A stretch of 20,201 nucleotides of DNA from CAYOZL01 sp964408435 (GCA_964408435.1 CAYOZL010000042.1:1-20201), one strand, 5' to 3'. Positions 8,666 through 15,677 are shown, counted from the first letter of the stretch. Notes: a model not told the origin generated them from the sequence alone. Made by a program: numbers and translations.

Positions 8666-10228
8666 ATGAAATCCAATCTGTTAATCCTTGATTACGGTTC
8701 TCAATACACTCAACTAATTGCTAGAAGCATAAGAGAGCTTGGAGTGTTTTGCGAGATTGTTCCAGGGAATCTAAGCTTTGAGAGATTTTCTAGTTATAAT
8801 CCAAAAGCAATCATTTTATCAGGTGGCCCTGCTTCAGTTAATATTGAAGGAGCACCTAAAATTGATCAGAAAATATTAGACCTAGGTCTTCCAACTCTTG
8901 GAATTTGCTACGGTATGCAGTTATTAACTCAGTCTTACGGCGGTAAGGTCGGTGGTTGGTCTGAAGAGAAATCAGAAGGTGAAGAATCATCAAAACGAGA
9001 ATTTGGTAGAGCAGAGATTAAAGTTAGTGAAAAATCAGGTATTTTTTCTGCTGTTGGTGATTCACTAGAAGTTTGGATGAGCCACGGAGATAAAGTAACC
9101 GAGTTACCAAAAGGCTTTAAAACACTAGCTTCTAGCTCAGGCTCACCAGTAGCTGCTTTTTGTAATGAAGAAAAGAAGATATACGCAGTTCAGTTTCATC
9201 CAGAAGTAAATCATACACCTAAGGGTAAGGATATACTTTCAGCTTTTGTATTTAATGTATGTTCCTTAGAAAAAGACTGGAATGCAGGCTCATTTGTTAC
9301 TGACACAGTAGAAGGAATTAAAGCAAAAGTTCCTACTGGAAATGTTGTTTGTGGTTTAAGCGGTGGAGTAGACTCAACAGTTGCAGCTGTTTTAGTTAAT
9401 AAAGCAATTGGGCATAGGCTTCATTGTATTTTTGTAGATAATGGGCTTTTAAGAAAAGACGAAGCAGATGAAGTAAACGAAATGATGAAGACTCTTGGTC
9501 TTAATCTTCACTTTGTTGATGCCAGTGAACGCTTTTTAAAAGCATTAGATGGGGTGACCGACCCAGAGAAAAAAAGAATAATTATTGGTCATACCTTTAT
9601 TGATGTTTTTGAAGATGAAGCAAAAAGAATTTCTGATGTGAATTATCTAGTTCAGGGTACTTTATACCCAGATGTAATTGAAAGTGTTTCAGTTATTGGA
9701 CAAGCAGTAACAATTAAAAGCCATCATAATGTAGGTGGACTTAAAGAAAACATGAAGCTAGAGCTAATTGAGCCTTTAAGAGAGCTATTTAAAGACGAGG
9801 TTAGAAAAATTGGTCTAGAAATGGATATTCCAGAGTCTTTTATCTACAGACAACCTTTCCCTGGGCCGGGTCTCGCAGTTAGATGCCTAGGAGAACTTCG
9901 AAAAGAGCGTTTAGACAAGCTTAGAATAGCTGATGCAGTAGTTAGAGAAGAAGTTAATAATGCAGGCCTTAATAAAGAAATTTGGCAATCTTTTGCTGTG
10001 TTACTTCCTGTGCAGTCAGTTGGAGTAATGGGAGATTCTAGGACATACGATGAGTGTATCGCGATTAGAGCTGTAACATCTCGTGATGGGATGACTGCTG
10101 ATTGGTACGCTTTTCCAGAGGATCTATTAAGGCGTATGTCTAATCGGATTGTGAATGAGACACCAGGAGTAAATCGGGTTGTATTGGATATTTCTTCTAA
10201 GCCTCCTTCTACTATTGAGTGGGAATAA
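8666..10228 (+). CDS. guaA: GMP synthase (glutamine-hydrolysing)
   Basis: GMP synthase aminates XMP to GMP using glutamine and ATP. The N-terminal class I glutamine amidotransferase has its nucleophile in GICYGMQ (Cys81) and the partners His178 and Glu180 in VQFHPE. The ATP-pyrophosphatase domain has the P-loop LSGGVDSTVA (SGGVDS at 232-237). The C-terminal dimerisation domain ends with the conserved SSKPPSTIEWE. At 520 aa it is full length. AAAGG lies 7 nt before the ATG. It is second in the operon after guaB. The 10-kb hexamer repeat region begins just after its stop. Confidence 0.96.
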   Translation: MKSNLLILDYGSQYTQLIARSIRELGVFCEIVPGNLSFERFSSYNPKAIILSGGPASVNIEGAPKIDQKILDLGLPTLGICYGMQLLTQSYGGKVGGWSEEKSEGEESSKREFGRAEIKVSEKSGIFSAVGDSLEVWMSHGDKVTELPKGFKTLASSSGSPVAAFCNEEKKIYAVQFHPEVNHTPKGKDILSAFVFNVCSLEKDWNAGSFVTDTVEGIKAKVPTGNVVCGLSGGVDSTVAAVLVNKAIGHRLHCIFVDNGLLRKDEADEVNEMMKTLGLNLHFVDASERFLKALDGVTDPEKKRIIIGHTFIDVFEDEAKRISDVNYLVQGTLYPDVIESVSVIGQAVTIKSHHNVGGLKENMKLELIEPLRELFKDEVRKIGLEMDIPESFIYRQPFPGPGLAVRCLGELRKERLDKLRIADAVVREEVNNAGLNKEIWQSFAVLLPVQSVGVMGDSRTYDECIAIRAVTSRDGMTADWYAFPEDLLRRMSNRIVNETPGVNRVVLDISSKPPSTIEWE

Positions 10229-10260
10229 AAAAGCAGAAAAAGCAAGCGCGTATGCGCACT

Positions 10261-10333
10261 CTTAATCTTAGTCTTAGTCCTAATCTTAATCCTAGTCTTG
10301 GTCTTAGTCTTTTTTCTTAGTCTTAATCCTAGT
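10261..10333 (-). repeat. Tandem hexamer array, left arm
   Basis: Eight hexamers stand in perfect phase from 10261 to 10308 (CTTAAT, CTTAGT and CCTAAT variants). After a T-rich interruption come three more (10316-10333), and a single CTTAAT lies at 10352. Read on the minus strand the unit is AGAYTA with occasional G variants. It forms the left arm of an imperfect inverted repeat with 10428-10463. Confidence 0.8.
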
Positions 10334-10427
10334 CTTTCTCTTTGCCTTTTTCTTAATCCCCTCTAACTTGTTCTTTTTTTATATATTTATTTGATTTACA
10401 TACATATAAACTATTTTTGATTTTTTT

Positions 10428-10463
10428 AGACTAAGACTAAGATTAAGATTAGGACTAAGATTT
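10428..10463 (+). repeat. Tandem hexamer array, right arm
   Basis: Six consecutive hexamers: AGACTA twice, AGATTA twice, GGACTA, then AGATTT. The array is the reverse complement of part of the left array (10273 onward pairs with it over about 18 bases before a one-unit slip), so the two can fold into a long stem around 10334-10427. Confidence 0.8.
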
Positions 10464-10594
10464 CGAAGATAAATGCCTATAAATACAGCATGTATTTTTT
10501 ATGCTACGAAATCTAATATTTACTCATAAATACTATGCGGGTATTTTAATTGCCTATTTGTTCTTTTAACATTTTTATTATTTGGAATTAACTT

Positions 10595-10629
10595 CATACC
10601 TTCAAAAGCTTTTGGCTTTCTAAGGTATG
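10595..10629. other. Hairpin upstream of the small acidic protein gene
   Basis: CATACCTT (10595-10602) pairs with AAGGTATG (10622-10629). An inner AAAGC/GCTTT stem sits around a TTTTG loop. The sequence GAGTTTTTTC follows about 15 nt later, so a terminator on the plus strand is possible. Confidence 0.5.
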
Positions 10630-10672
10630 GAAACAGAATTTAGAGTTTTTTCTTAGGTTTAATTTTCTAGAT

Positions 10673-10713
10673 ATAGGCAGTGATTAAAGTTTTTAATTTT
10701 AATCGCTGTCTAT
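10673..10713. promoter_or_regulatory. 16-bp hairpin in the probable 5' leader of the small acidic protein gene
   Basis: Arms 10673-10688 and 10698-10713 pair over 16 bp, with two G-T wobbles, around a 9-nt AT loop. The hairpin ends 37 nt before the ATG and no U-tract follows. It could be a leader structure or the end of an upstream transcript. Confidence 0.5.
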
Positions 10714-10750
10714 TTAAGTAACTACACTTTACTCAATTTGAGGAAATTTT

Positions 10751-11170
10751 ATGTCTCGTAAGGGAAACCGACGTCAACAATTGGATGCAGCAATTCAACG
10801 TTCAGAAAATCGTTCGAATACGCCAGATGACAAACCTACAGAACAAGTCACAGAGGAACAACTGGACGTTCTGATGGCTGATGCTGGAGTTACTCCAACG
10901 TCGGTCGCAGTAGTTCAAAAACCAGACAAAACCTGGGCGGAGCACTTGGCTGAACAGCAAATTGTTGAACAGTCAGTTAAACCGGAACCAGAAGTTGTCG
11001 TTGATGAACTCCAAGAAGTCGACGATGAATTCTCTCTTGAGAATCTCGTTGAAACAGGGGCGTTAGATGAAGAGTTTGACGGACTTATGTCAGCGCTAAT
11101 CATGGGTGAAGGTGACTTTACCAATGCTGTCGTCCAAAGCGCAGCTTCGAAATTTGATGGTATCCAATAG
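10751..11170 (+). CDS. Small acidic hypothetical protein, 139 aa
   Basis: The protein starts with a basic stretch, MSRKGNRRQQ, then becomes strongly acidic and polar (many Glu, Asp, Gln, Val), probably largely disordered with possible amphipathic helices near the C-terminus (FDGLMSALIMGEGDF). It has no signal peptide, membrane segment or cysteine, and I recognise no family. TGAGGAAA lies before the ATG. All arginines are CGN codons and GC content is visibly higher than in guaA, so it belongs with the foreign-looking block. It is a single gene flanked by AGAYTA hexamer arrays on both sides and closed by a textbook terminator at 11194-11229, which supports it as a real, independently transcribed gene. 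Function unknown; a DNA- or RNA-associated or adaptor role would be a guess. Confidence 0.75.
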   Translation: MSRKGNRRQQLDAAIQRSENRSNTPDDKPTEQVTEEQLDVLMADAGVTPTSVAVVQKPDKTWAEHLAEQQIVEQSVKPEPEVVVDELQEVDDEFSLENLVETGALDEEFDGLMSALIMGEGDFTNAVVQSAASKFDGIQ

Positions 11171-11193
11171 TTGATACTCTTGAATTGGTTAAC

Positions 11194-11229
11194 AAAGAGA
11201 ACCCGACACTTGTTGGGTTCTCTTTTTTT
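11194..11229 (+). terminator. Intrinsic terminator after the small acidic protein gene
   Basis: AAAGAGAACCCGAC (11194-11207) pairs with GTTGGGTTCTCTTT (11212-11225), with one G-T wobble, around a 4-nt loop. It is followed directly by a run of T ending at 11229. Confidence 0.9.
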
Positions 11230-11257
11230 CGGTCTGTTTCCATCCGATCGATATTTG

Positions 11258-11293
11258 AGATTAAGATTAAGATCAAGATTAAGACTAAGATTA
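11258..11293 (+). repeat. Tandem hexamer array, third copy
   Basis: Six hexamers: AGATTA twice, AGATCA, AGATTA, AGACTA, AGATTA. It has the same unit and orientation as the array at 10428-10463 and is inverted relative to 10261-10333. It lies between the terminator of the acidic protein gene and the convergent gene. Confidence 0.8.
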
Positions 11294-11297
11294 AGGA

Positions 11298-11331
11298 ACG
11301 GCAGGCTGTAACTTATTGTAACAACCTGCCG
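11298..11331. terminator. Hairpin between convergent genes
   Basis: CGGCAGG pairs with CCTGCCG around an 18-20 nt AT-rich loop, which itself holds TGT/ACA pairing. A second small perfect stem, GTTACTA/TAGTAAC, lies at 11365-11381. They lie 3' of the minus-strand gene ending at 11401. Neither has a clear U-tract, so termination is inferred from position. Confidence 0.4.
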
Positions 11332-11400
11332 GAAAGGGTTTTATTTTAGTTTCAATTTTCTCTGGTTACTAAACTAGTAACACCACTTTTTCTCCTTATC

Positions 11401-12561
11401 TCACCAGAAGGCTTTCTTTGGAGCTACAGCACTTGGCACGCTTTGAATCACAGTTGATTGAGGAGGAACAAAGCTCGGCACAGTCCATTTTGGTTGAGAC
11501 CAGTTAGGTTGAACCAAAATCCCTGGGACCCAATTACTTGGATTTTGAACAACATTCGGTACGGTCGGTGGAGCAGGAACAAAGCTTTGTTCTGCTTGCT
11601 GAGTAATTCGCGGTTGTGGTTTTACCGCAGTCTTACTCTTCACTGATTTCTTCCGTGCCACCATCTTCTTTTTCCTCAAGCATTTTGGCATGCTAAGTAG
11701 AAAATGATCAGGTGAAATTGTGTAGAAGACTTTGTAGTATTCTTTATTTGAGAGCACTATCTGGACTTCCTCTTTTTCAGTAATTGCCAACTCGCTACCG
11801 GTGTACAGGTCTGAGCAAGTACTCGCGTGAATGCAATATAGTTCGAACCACTGCAACATCGATTCTGGAGCTCTCTCGCGGAATACTGTTCTGGCTTCGA
11901 GTGACCAGGTTGTCACTTTCCTTGCCATTTGTTTAGTGAAATGATCCCATTTGAAATCATTCATCTGAACACAGCGGAAAAGTGCCTTTTCCTTGCTCCA
12001 CCTTTTTGTGAGCAGTTGGAAAGCAGGCACCGTTTCGTGAATAAATGCTCCAAAAGCCGCCTTTCGACTTCCTAATTCACGTTTTAGATTCTCAACTGTG
12101 TAGCATTTGCAAACGACATTAGAGCATATCTGCTCTTCGAGCCAACATAGCTCGGCACGCGTTTGGTCGTACTTATCAAAGCTGAGCGCCGCAGAGCGGA
12201 GCAATTTTGCCACGTCGGTTTTCTGATTAGTACTCAGTTTCCTGAGGTAATCAGAGACAGGTAAGCCATTTGGTTTTGGCATCAAGGTTTTTCCTCTATT
12301 GATGCATTTCTGCTTACTAGGTAACATCTTTGAGATAGCGACAAGTTCTGCCGACAAGCTCCCAGTTGTTTTTCCCGAAGCTTTTTTCGCTTGGTGTCCT
12401 GCATAGGTGGCGTAAAAACCACTCTCAAGACCTGCGATGTAGTAGGTCTCATTTAAGAGACTTTGTCGTTTTTGTACTTCATCTTGGCCATTGCAAGATG
12501 AAGACAATAGCAACCCACACAATAGTGTGAGGGTTACATAAACTAGTGGCCGACTTATCAT
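11401..12561 (-). CDS. Exported cysteine-rich hypothetical protein, 386 aa
   Basis: The start is the ATG at 12561 (MISRPLVYVTL), not the ATG 60 bases upstream. A perfect AGGAGGTG lies just before it and the upstream extension runs through a hairpin. Residues 5-22 form a hydrophobic signal segment followed by LSSSC23. The lipobox is weak, so both lipoprotein and type I signal peptide are possible. The mature part is basic and has about ten cysteines, including a cluster CSNVVCKC, suggesting disulfides. A KSVKSKTAVKPQPR linker leads to a Pro/Val/Trp-rich low-complexity tail (NWVPG, NWSQPKW, WTVPSF) ending in KKAFW. It stops with TGA, whereas no AT-rich gene in the window uses TGA. Arginines are largely CGN. 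I recognise no family. A periplasmic or surface location is inferred. Confidence 0.75.
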   Translation of the reverse strand: MISRPLVYVTLTLLCGLLLSSSCNGQDEVQKRQSLLNETYYIAGLESGFYATYAGHQAKKASGKTTGSLSAELVAISKMLPSKQKCINRGKTLMPKPNGLPVSDYLRKLSTNQKTDVAKLLRSAALSFDKYDQTRAELCWLEEQICSNVVCKCYTVENLKRELGSRKAAFGAFIHETVPAFQLLTKRWSKEKALFRCVQMNDFKWDHFTKQMARKVTTWSLEARTVFRERAPESMLQWFELYCIHASTCSDLYTGSELAITEKEEVQIVLSNKEYYKVFYTISPDHFLLSMPKCLRKKKMVARKKSVKSKTAVKPQPRITQQAEQSFVPAPPTVPNVVQNPSNWVPGILVQPNWSQPKWTVPSFVPPQSTVIQSVPSAVAPKKAFW

Positions 12562-12649
12562 CGAACACCTCCTTAGAAAGGACACGAAATTAAAATAAAG
12601 GGGCAGCCCCTTTAACAGCATAGAATCTCTTCTAGGCTATTAAAGAAGG

Positions 12650-12683
12650 CATAAAAAACAGACTTAAGAACCTTGTTCTTAAG
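12650..12683 (-). terminator. Terminator-like hairpin in the leader of the exported protein gene
   Basis: CTTAAGAAC and GTTCTTAAG (12663-12683) form a perfect 9-bp stem. On the minus strand it is followed by TCTGTTTTTTATG, a good U-tract. It lies about 100 nt upstream of the gene on the same strand, so it could act as an attenuator or close an upstream transcript. Confidence 0.5.
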
Positions 12684-12958
12684 CTACAGCCTATACCGAT
12701 ATTAAGTTTTCAAAGTCCTACTAAATAGGCTTAGTAGTGAAAATACAGACATTAGAATAGTGTAAATAATAATTAATTACAAATTTACAAGGTTTTTGAT
12801 CGTTTCAACTGATATTTAAGTGTTATTACAGGCATTTAAATCGAATAATTCATGATTATTTTTATACGTTTTTTCTGCAACATAATAAATAAAGAAGCCC
12901 ATAAACTCATGGAGGAATTAACTCATTAAATTTTGTCTTGGGTAGAAGTATTAATATA

Positions 12959-12993
12959 GCGGCCTTGTTAACATTAATTGTTAAAAAGGCTGC
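12959..12993 (+). other. Long hairpin upstream of the LEPR-XLL gene
   Basis: The stem pairs GCGGCCTT with AAGGCTGC and continues as TTAAC/GTTAA after one mismatch, with the loop ATTAATT. It has about 13 paired bases. The T-rich stretch GTTTTTT follows about 16 nt later. Confidence 0.6.
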
Positions 12994-13020
12994 ACTACAA
13001 ATAATAATGTTTTTTATAAG

Positions 13021-13072
13021 CAAGGCTGAGTTTTAAGATTTATAATTTTAAACCTCAGCCTTGAAGTTTTTT
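13021..13072 (+). terminator. Intrinsic terminator 80 nt upstream of the LEPR-XLL gene
   Basis: CAAGGCTGAG (13021-13030) pairs with CTCAGCCTTG (13054-13063), with extra A-T pairs inside, and is followed by AAGTTTTTTG. No gene ends just before it on the plus strand. It must therefore close an unannotated short transcript or attenuate the LEPR-XLL mRNA. Confidence 0.7.
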
Positions 13073-13152
13073 GTATTGCAAAGAGTTTGTAAACGAAAAA
13101 AAATGGATTGTTCTGCTGAGTTTCTTTGAAACGTGTTTAAAGGAGGATGACT

Positions 13153-14562
13153 ATGTCATCGTCAAAGACTCGCCGTAGTAGGCATCGTCAAAATGGAGTA
13201 GGTTATAATCGATTGGAGCCACGTCAGCTTTTAGCTGGTCTAGGTAATGATCCTGGAGTCTCTACAGTCTCTGTTGAGGCTTCCACATTTGAAACTTCAA
13301 CTTTGTTTGCTGATACTTCTTTCAGTTTTCAAAGTGGAGGAGGCTCCTTTGAGTTTGATTTGCCTGAACAAAATGTTCAGGTAGGTGACAATGATGTCAA
13401 TGTTTCAGTTATCGAACCAACTGTAAATCTCCAACTTGGAGATACTACGGGTGGAACTGTAGTGACTGATTCAGGCAATCTCTCTGACGTGATTGATGCC
13501 ATCGATGTTAGCTCTCTTCCCATCAATGAGATGGGTCAGGGCGTTCCGTCGTTGGAGCTCTCGGAGGTTCGAGGTAACTTGGATCAATTTATCATTGAAA
13601 CGCCTGGTCTTGACCGACCTGAAATTGAAGGGGATATCATTCAAGTATTAACACCACTGGATGAAGGTGCCAATCAATTTTCCGTGTCAATTCTCAACAT
13701 TGATACGGATGCAGATGGTCAAGGTGATCGTGTGTTCGTTGATACGCTTGAGGGTGAGCCAGAAGACTTTACTGCTGCCTGGAGGTCCGAAGGAGCAAAT
13801 GGAGTGCTTGAAGGCGTTCCTGTTGACCAAATTGCAGAAATTGAAAGTTTTCGTTTTGTAGAAAGAAGCGCGTTCTTTCAATTCCCAGATACGGGTCCAA
13901 TCTTTTGGGCTCGTGCTGATATCAACGGAACTGAAGGTTCAGTCGATTTCGATCTAAGACCAGAACTTAGTGCGACTCCGGATTTGAATGTCGAGGTCAT
14001 GGCAACATTCGCTACTACTGTGAATTTCACAGAAGCAGTGAACAACACAACGAACAATCAATCGTTTGTTGCGCCAATCACGACAGTAAACGCTGTGCAA
14101 CCAGTGTTTGCTGCCAGACCAGTGATGAATCTAACTGAATTCCCAAGGTTGTTTGGAGCAATAAACTCGCCTGCGAATCAGTTTGTGAGTTCTCCTACGA
14201 TTCATCAACCGATTGAAAAAAAGGCTGATTGCCCTTGCGAGGGAGCGGCTGAAACGGTTAGTGATTCAGTAGAGAAAATGCAAGAAGCTGTTGAACCTAG
14301 TGATCTGGAAAGTCCCCAAACGCCAACGCAGACTGAAGAGGATTCAACAGACAAGGCTTTCGAAGGTTGGGACGTTGACAATGTTGAAGGGTTTGACTTG
14401 TTGCCAGAAGGTAACGAGCCTAACCTAGCACCAACGTCATCAAACTTTCCTGTGTTCCCTAAAAGCACAGAAAGTGACTCTACTTCAGCTGCTGCTTTTG
14501 GAACTTTAGCAGTGCTCGGATTAGCGGCAACTGGTATAGTCACTATACTTCGTCGCGACTAA
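13153..14562 (+). CDS. LEPR-XLL motif surface-type protein with C-terminal membrane anchor
   Basis: The N-terminus is Arg/Lys-rich and leads into NRLEPRQLLAG (LEPRQLLAG at 21-29), the LEPR-XLL motif found at the start of many large exported proteins of Planctomycetes and relatives. A DTDADGQGD stretch (184-192) resembles an EF-hand or thrombospondin-type calcium loop. The middle is acidic and beta-rich; the region after about 350 is Glu/Ser/Pro-rich with a CPC motif. The C-terminus has a hydrophobic helix (about 446-465) and ends ILRRD, which looks like an anchoring or sorting tail. AAAGGAGG precedes ATGACTATG; the second ATG (13153) has the better spacing, the first (13147) almost none. About two thirds of arginines are CGN, unlike the neighbouring AT-rich genes. 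Binding partner and function are unknown. Confidence 0.8.
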   Translation: MSSSKTRRSRHRQNGVGYNRLEPRQLLAGLGNDPGVSTVSVEASTFETSTLFADTSFSFQSGGGSFEFDLPEQNVQVGDNDVNVSVIEPTVNLQLGDTTGGTVVTDSGNLSDVIDAIDVSSLPINEMGQGVPSLELSEVRGNLDQFIIETPGLDRPEIEGDIIQVLTPLDEGANQFSVSILNIDTDADGQGDRVFVDTLEGEPEDFTAAWRSEGANGVLEGVPVDQIAEIESFRFVERSAFFQFPDTGPIFWARADINGTEGSVDFDLRPELSATPDLNVEVMATFATTVNFTEAVNNTTNNQSFVAPITTVNAVQPVFAARPVMNLTEFPRLFGAINSPANQFVSSPTIHQPIEKKADCPCEGAAETVSDSVEKMQEAVEPSDLESPQTPTQTEEDSTDKAFEGWDVDNVEGFDLLPEGNEPNLAPTSSNFPVFPKSTESDSTSAAAFGTLAVLGLAATGIVTILRRD

Positions 14563-14623
14563 TCAAACGCTGGCTCTATAAACCAATAGCTTCTTAGTGA
14601 AGACTCAGAAGCTGTTTCCTAAC

Positions 14624-14655
14624 ACCAGTATTCAAGAGCAATCTTGAATACTGGT
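14624..14655 (+). terminator. 14-bp perfect hairpin after the LEPR-XLL gene
   Basis: ACCAGTATTCAAGA (14624-14637) and its exact complement (14642-14655) flank a GCAA tetraloop. CTCTTAGGTGTTTTGG follows. A weaker AGCTTCT/AGAAGCT hairpin precedes it (14588-14613). It is the probable transcript end. Confidence 0.65.
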
Positions 14656-14669
14656 CTCTTAGGTGTTTT

Positions 14670-14708
14670 GGCATGCGGTTTTACTTTGTAAAATTTGTAG
14701 TGCATGCC
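14670..14708. terminator. GGCATGC hairpin between convergent genes
   Basis: GGCATGC (14670-14676) and GCATGCC (14702-14708) are perfect inverted repeats, with a second stem TTTTAC/GTAAAA inside. It lies between the LEPR-XLL gene and the convergent prenyltransferase gene and may serve either. Confidence 0.5.
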
Positions 14709-14738
14709 GATTCATTTTCTATAATTTATTATTTAAAC

Positions 14739-15611
14739 TTATCTAGCTATATAAATTACAAAAATTAAAAGTATACAAACTATGTAGCTAACTTTATCTT
14801 TAAGCGTAAAAACTACAGGGTCTTGTTCTACTTGTCCTCTTGTAACTAAGATCCAAAATCTAGAAATCCAATAAATAAGAATTAGACTTAAAGCCCAAAG
14901 AATTGAAGGGTAGGAGTAGAGTTCTTTTACACTTTCAGATTGAACATAGAAAGCTAGAACTAAGGTGGAAATTAGTCCTGTGCTAATTCCTAGTTGAGTA
15001 AGGAGATTTAAATCAGAAGTTCTGTAAGCTCTATTATTGCTCTCAATATTTTCTGATTTTATTAACTCTGATACTCTTTTAGCTAGTGCAAGACTTAAAA
15101 AGAAAAACAAGCAAAAACTAAGAAACCATTGTGATATGACTATGTTTGTAGCGGTTGCTCCAGCGAAAACTCTAAAAGCATAAAAACTAGCAAGCATTAC
15201 TACGTCAAGTAAAAGAACTGATTTTAAAAATAATGAGTAGAGTAGTGAGCAAGATAAATATATTGTAATAAGATAAAAATAATTTTTAGGTAAATAAGTG
15301 CTTAGAAAAAAGACTAGTAAAGTTAGAATAATTATTAAAAAATAATAACTCTTTTTACTTAACTCACCCGAGGCTAAAGGCCTTTTAGATTTATAAGAAT
15401 TTAACTTATCAGTTTTAAGGTCTAGAATATCGTTAACTAAATAACCAATAGAAGCAGTAAAACTAAATACTGTAAAAGCTAATATGCATAAGCTTAATAC
15501 CTTTGGGTTTTCTATTTTATGAGAGAGGATTGCAGGTAGAAAGATTAGTAAATTCTTTGCCCAGTGATGGGCTCTAATGGCTTTTATGTAGTTAAATAAG
15601 TGTTTAAACAT
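14739..15611 (-). CDS. UbiA-family prenyltransferase, decaprenyl-phosphate phosphoribosyltransferase-like
   Basis: This is an integral membrane enzyme with about eight or nine hydrophobic helices. The N-terminus IKAIRAHHWAKNLLIFLP and the aspartate motif NDILDLKTDKLN followed by KRPLASGEL match the UbiA subfamily that contains the mycobacterial enzyme Rv3806c. That enzyme transfers phosphoribose from PRPP to polyprenyl phosphate for arabinan or other wall polysaccharides. The second conserved region reads VVMLASFYAFRVFAGATA. At 290 aa it has normal length. It is very AT-rich, with AGA arginines, and ends in TAA. It starts head-to-head with the kinase gene, with a promoter placing the start point at the ATG. 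Substrate is uncertain: the subfamily assignment is from motif resemblance, and quinone or haem prenylation is less likely. Confidence 0.8.
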   Translation of the reverse strand: MFKHLFNYIKAIRAHHWAKNLLIFLPAILSHKIENPKVLSLCILAFTVFSFTASIGYLVNDILDLKTDKLNSYKSKRPLASGELSKKSYYFLIIILTLLVFFLSTYLPKNYFYLITIYLSCSLLYSLFLKSVLLLDVVMLASFYAFRVFAGATATNIVISQWFLSFCLFFFLSLALAKRVSELIKSENIESNNRAYRTSDLNLLTQLGISTGLISTLVLAFYVQSESVKELYSYPSILWALSLILIYWISRFWILVTRGQVEQDPVVFTLKDKVSYIVCILLIFVIYIAR

Positions 15612-15619
15612 TTAAGCTA

Positions 15620-15648
15620 TTAATATTACTAGAGAATTATTAAGTAAA
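15620..15648 (-). promoter_or_regulatory. Promoter of the prenyltransferase gene, likely leaderless
   Basis: On the minus strand TTTACT (15648-15643) and TATTAA (15625-15620) are 17 bp apart. Transcription would start within about two bases of the ATG at 15611. No Shine-Dalgarno is present. Confidence 0.45.
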
Positions 15649-15677
15649 GGATTCAACAAAATAATCTAAGCTGTCGA

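Larger units (their letters stand above)
10231..10750. other. Repeat-rich intergenic region between guaA and the accessory block
   Basis: About 520 bases without a gene. It holds a small GCGC hairpin (10246-10257), two inverted arrays of AGAYTA hexamers (10261-10333 and 10428-10463) separated by about 95 bases of T-rich DNA, a hairpin CATACCTT/AAGGTATG (10595-10629) and a 16-bp hairpin (10673-10713) just before the next gene. Confidence 0.7.
12562..13152. other. Hairpin-rich divergent intergenic region
   Basis: About 590 bases between divergent genes. On the side of the minus-strand gene there are three hairpins: AAAGGGG/CCCCTTT (12597-12613), CTTAAGAAC/GTTCTTAAG (12663-12683) and CTACTAA/TTAGTAG (12718-12737). 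On the plus-strand side there are two larger hairpins (12959-12993 and 13021-13063). 12740-12955 is AT-rich with no gene seen. Confidence 0.7.

Noticed and set aside
9844..10245. 133-codon open frame on the minus strand opposite the guaA 3' end
   Set aside because: It lies entirely inside guaA, has no ribosome-binding site, and the plus-strand protein is fully conserved to its C-terminus.
10261..10463. CRISPR array or telomere-like repeat
   Set aside because: The units are 6 bp with no spacers, degenerate at the fourth base, and occur in both orientations; no cas gene is near.
10751..11170. Antitoxin or anti-defence role for the small acidic protein
   Set aside because: Acidic composition alone is not evidence and no toxin-like neighbour is present.
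12562..12621. Extended N-terminus of the exported Cys-rich protein
   Set aside because: The extension runs through an AAAGGGG/CCCCTTT hairpin, and the internal ATG has a perfect AGGAGGTG site and starts a signal peptide.
14205..14543. 112-codon open frame opposite the LEPR-XLL gene
   Set aside because: A shadow of a Ser/Glu-rich coding region without initiation signals of its own.
10751..14562. Prophage or transposon
   Set aside because: No integrase, transposase, capsid or tail gene and no terminal direct repeats were found; only the hexamer arrays hint at mobility.
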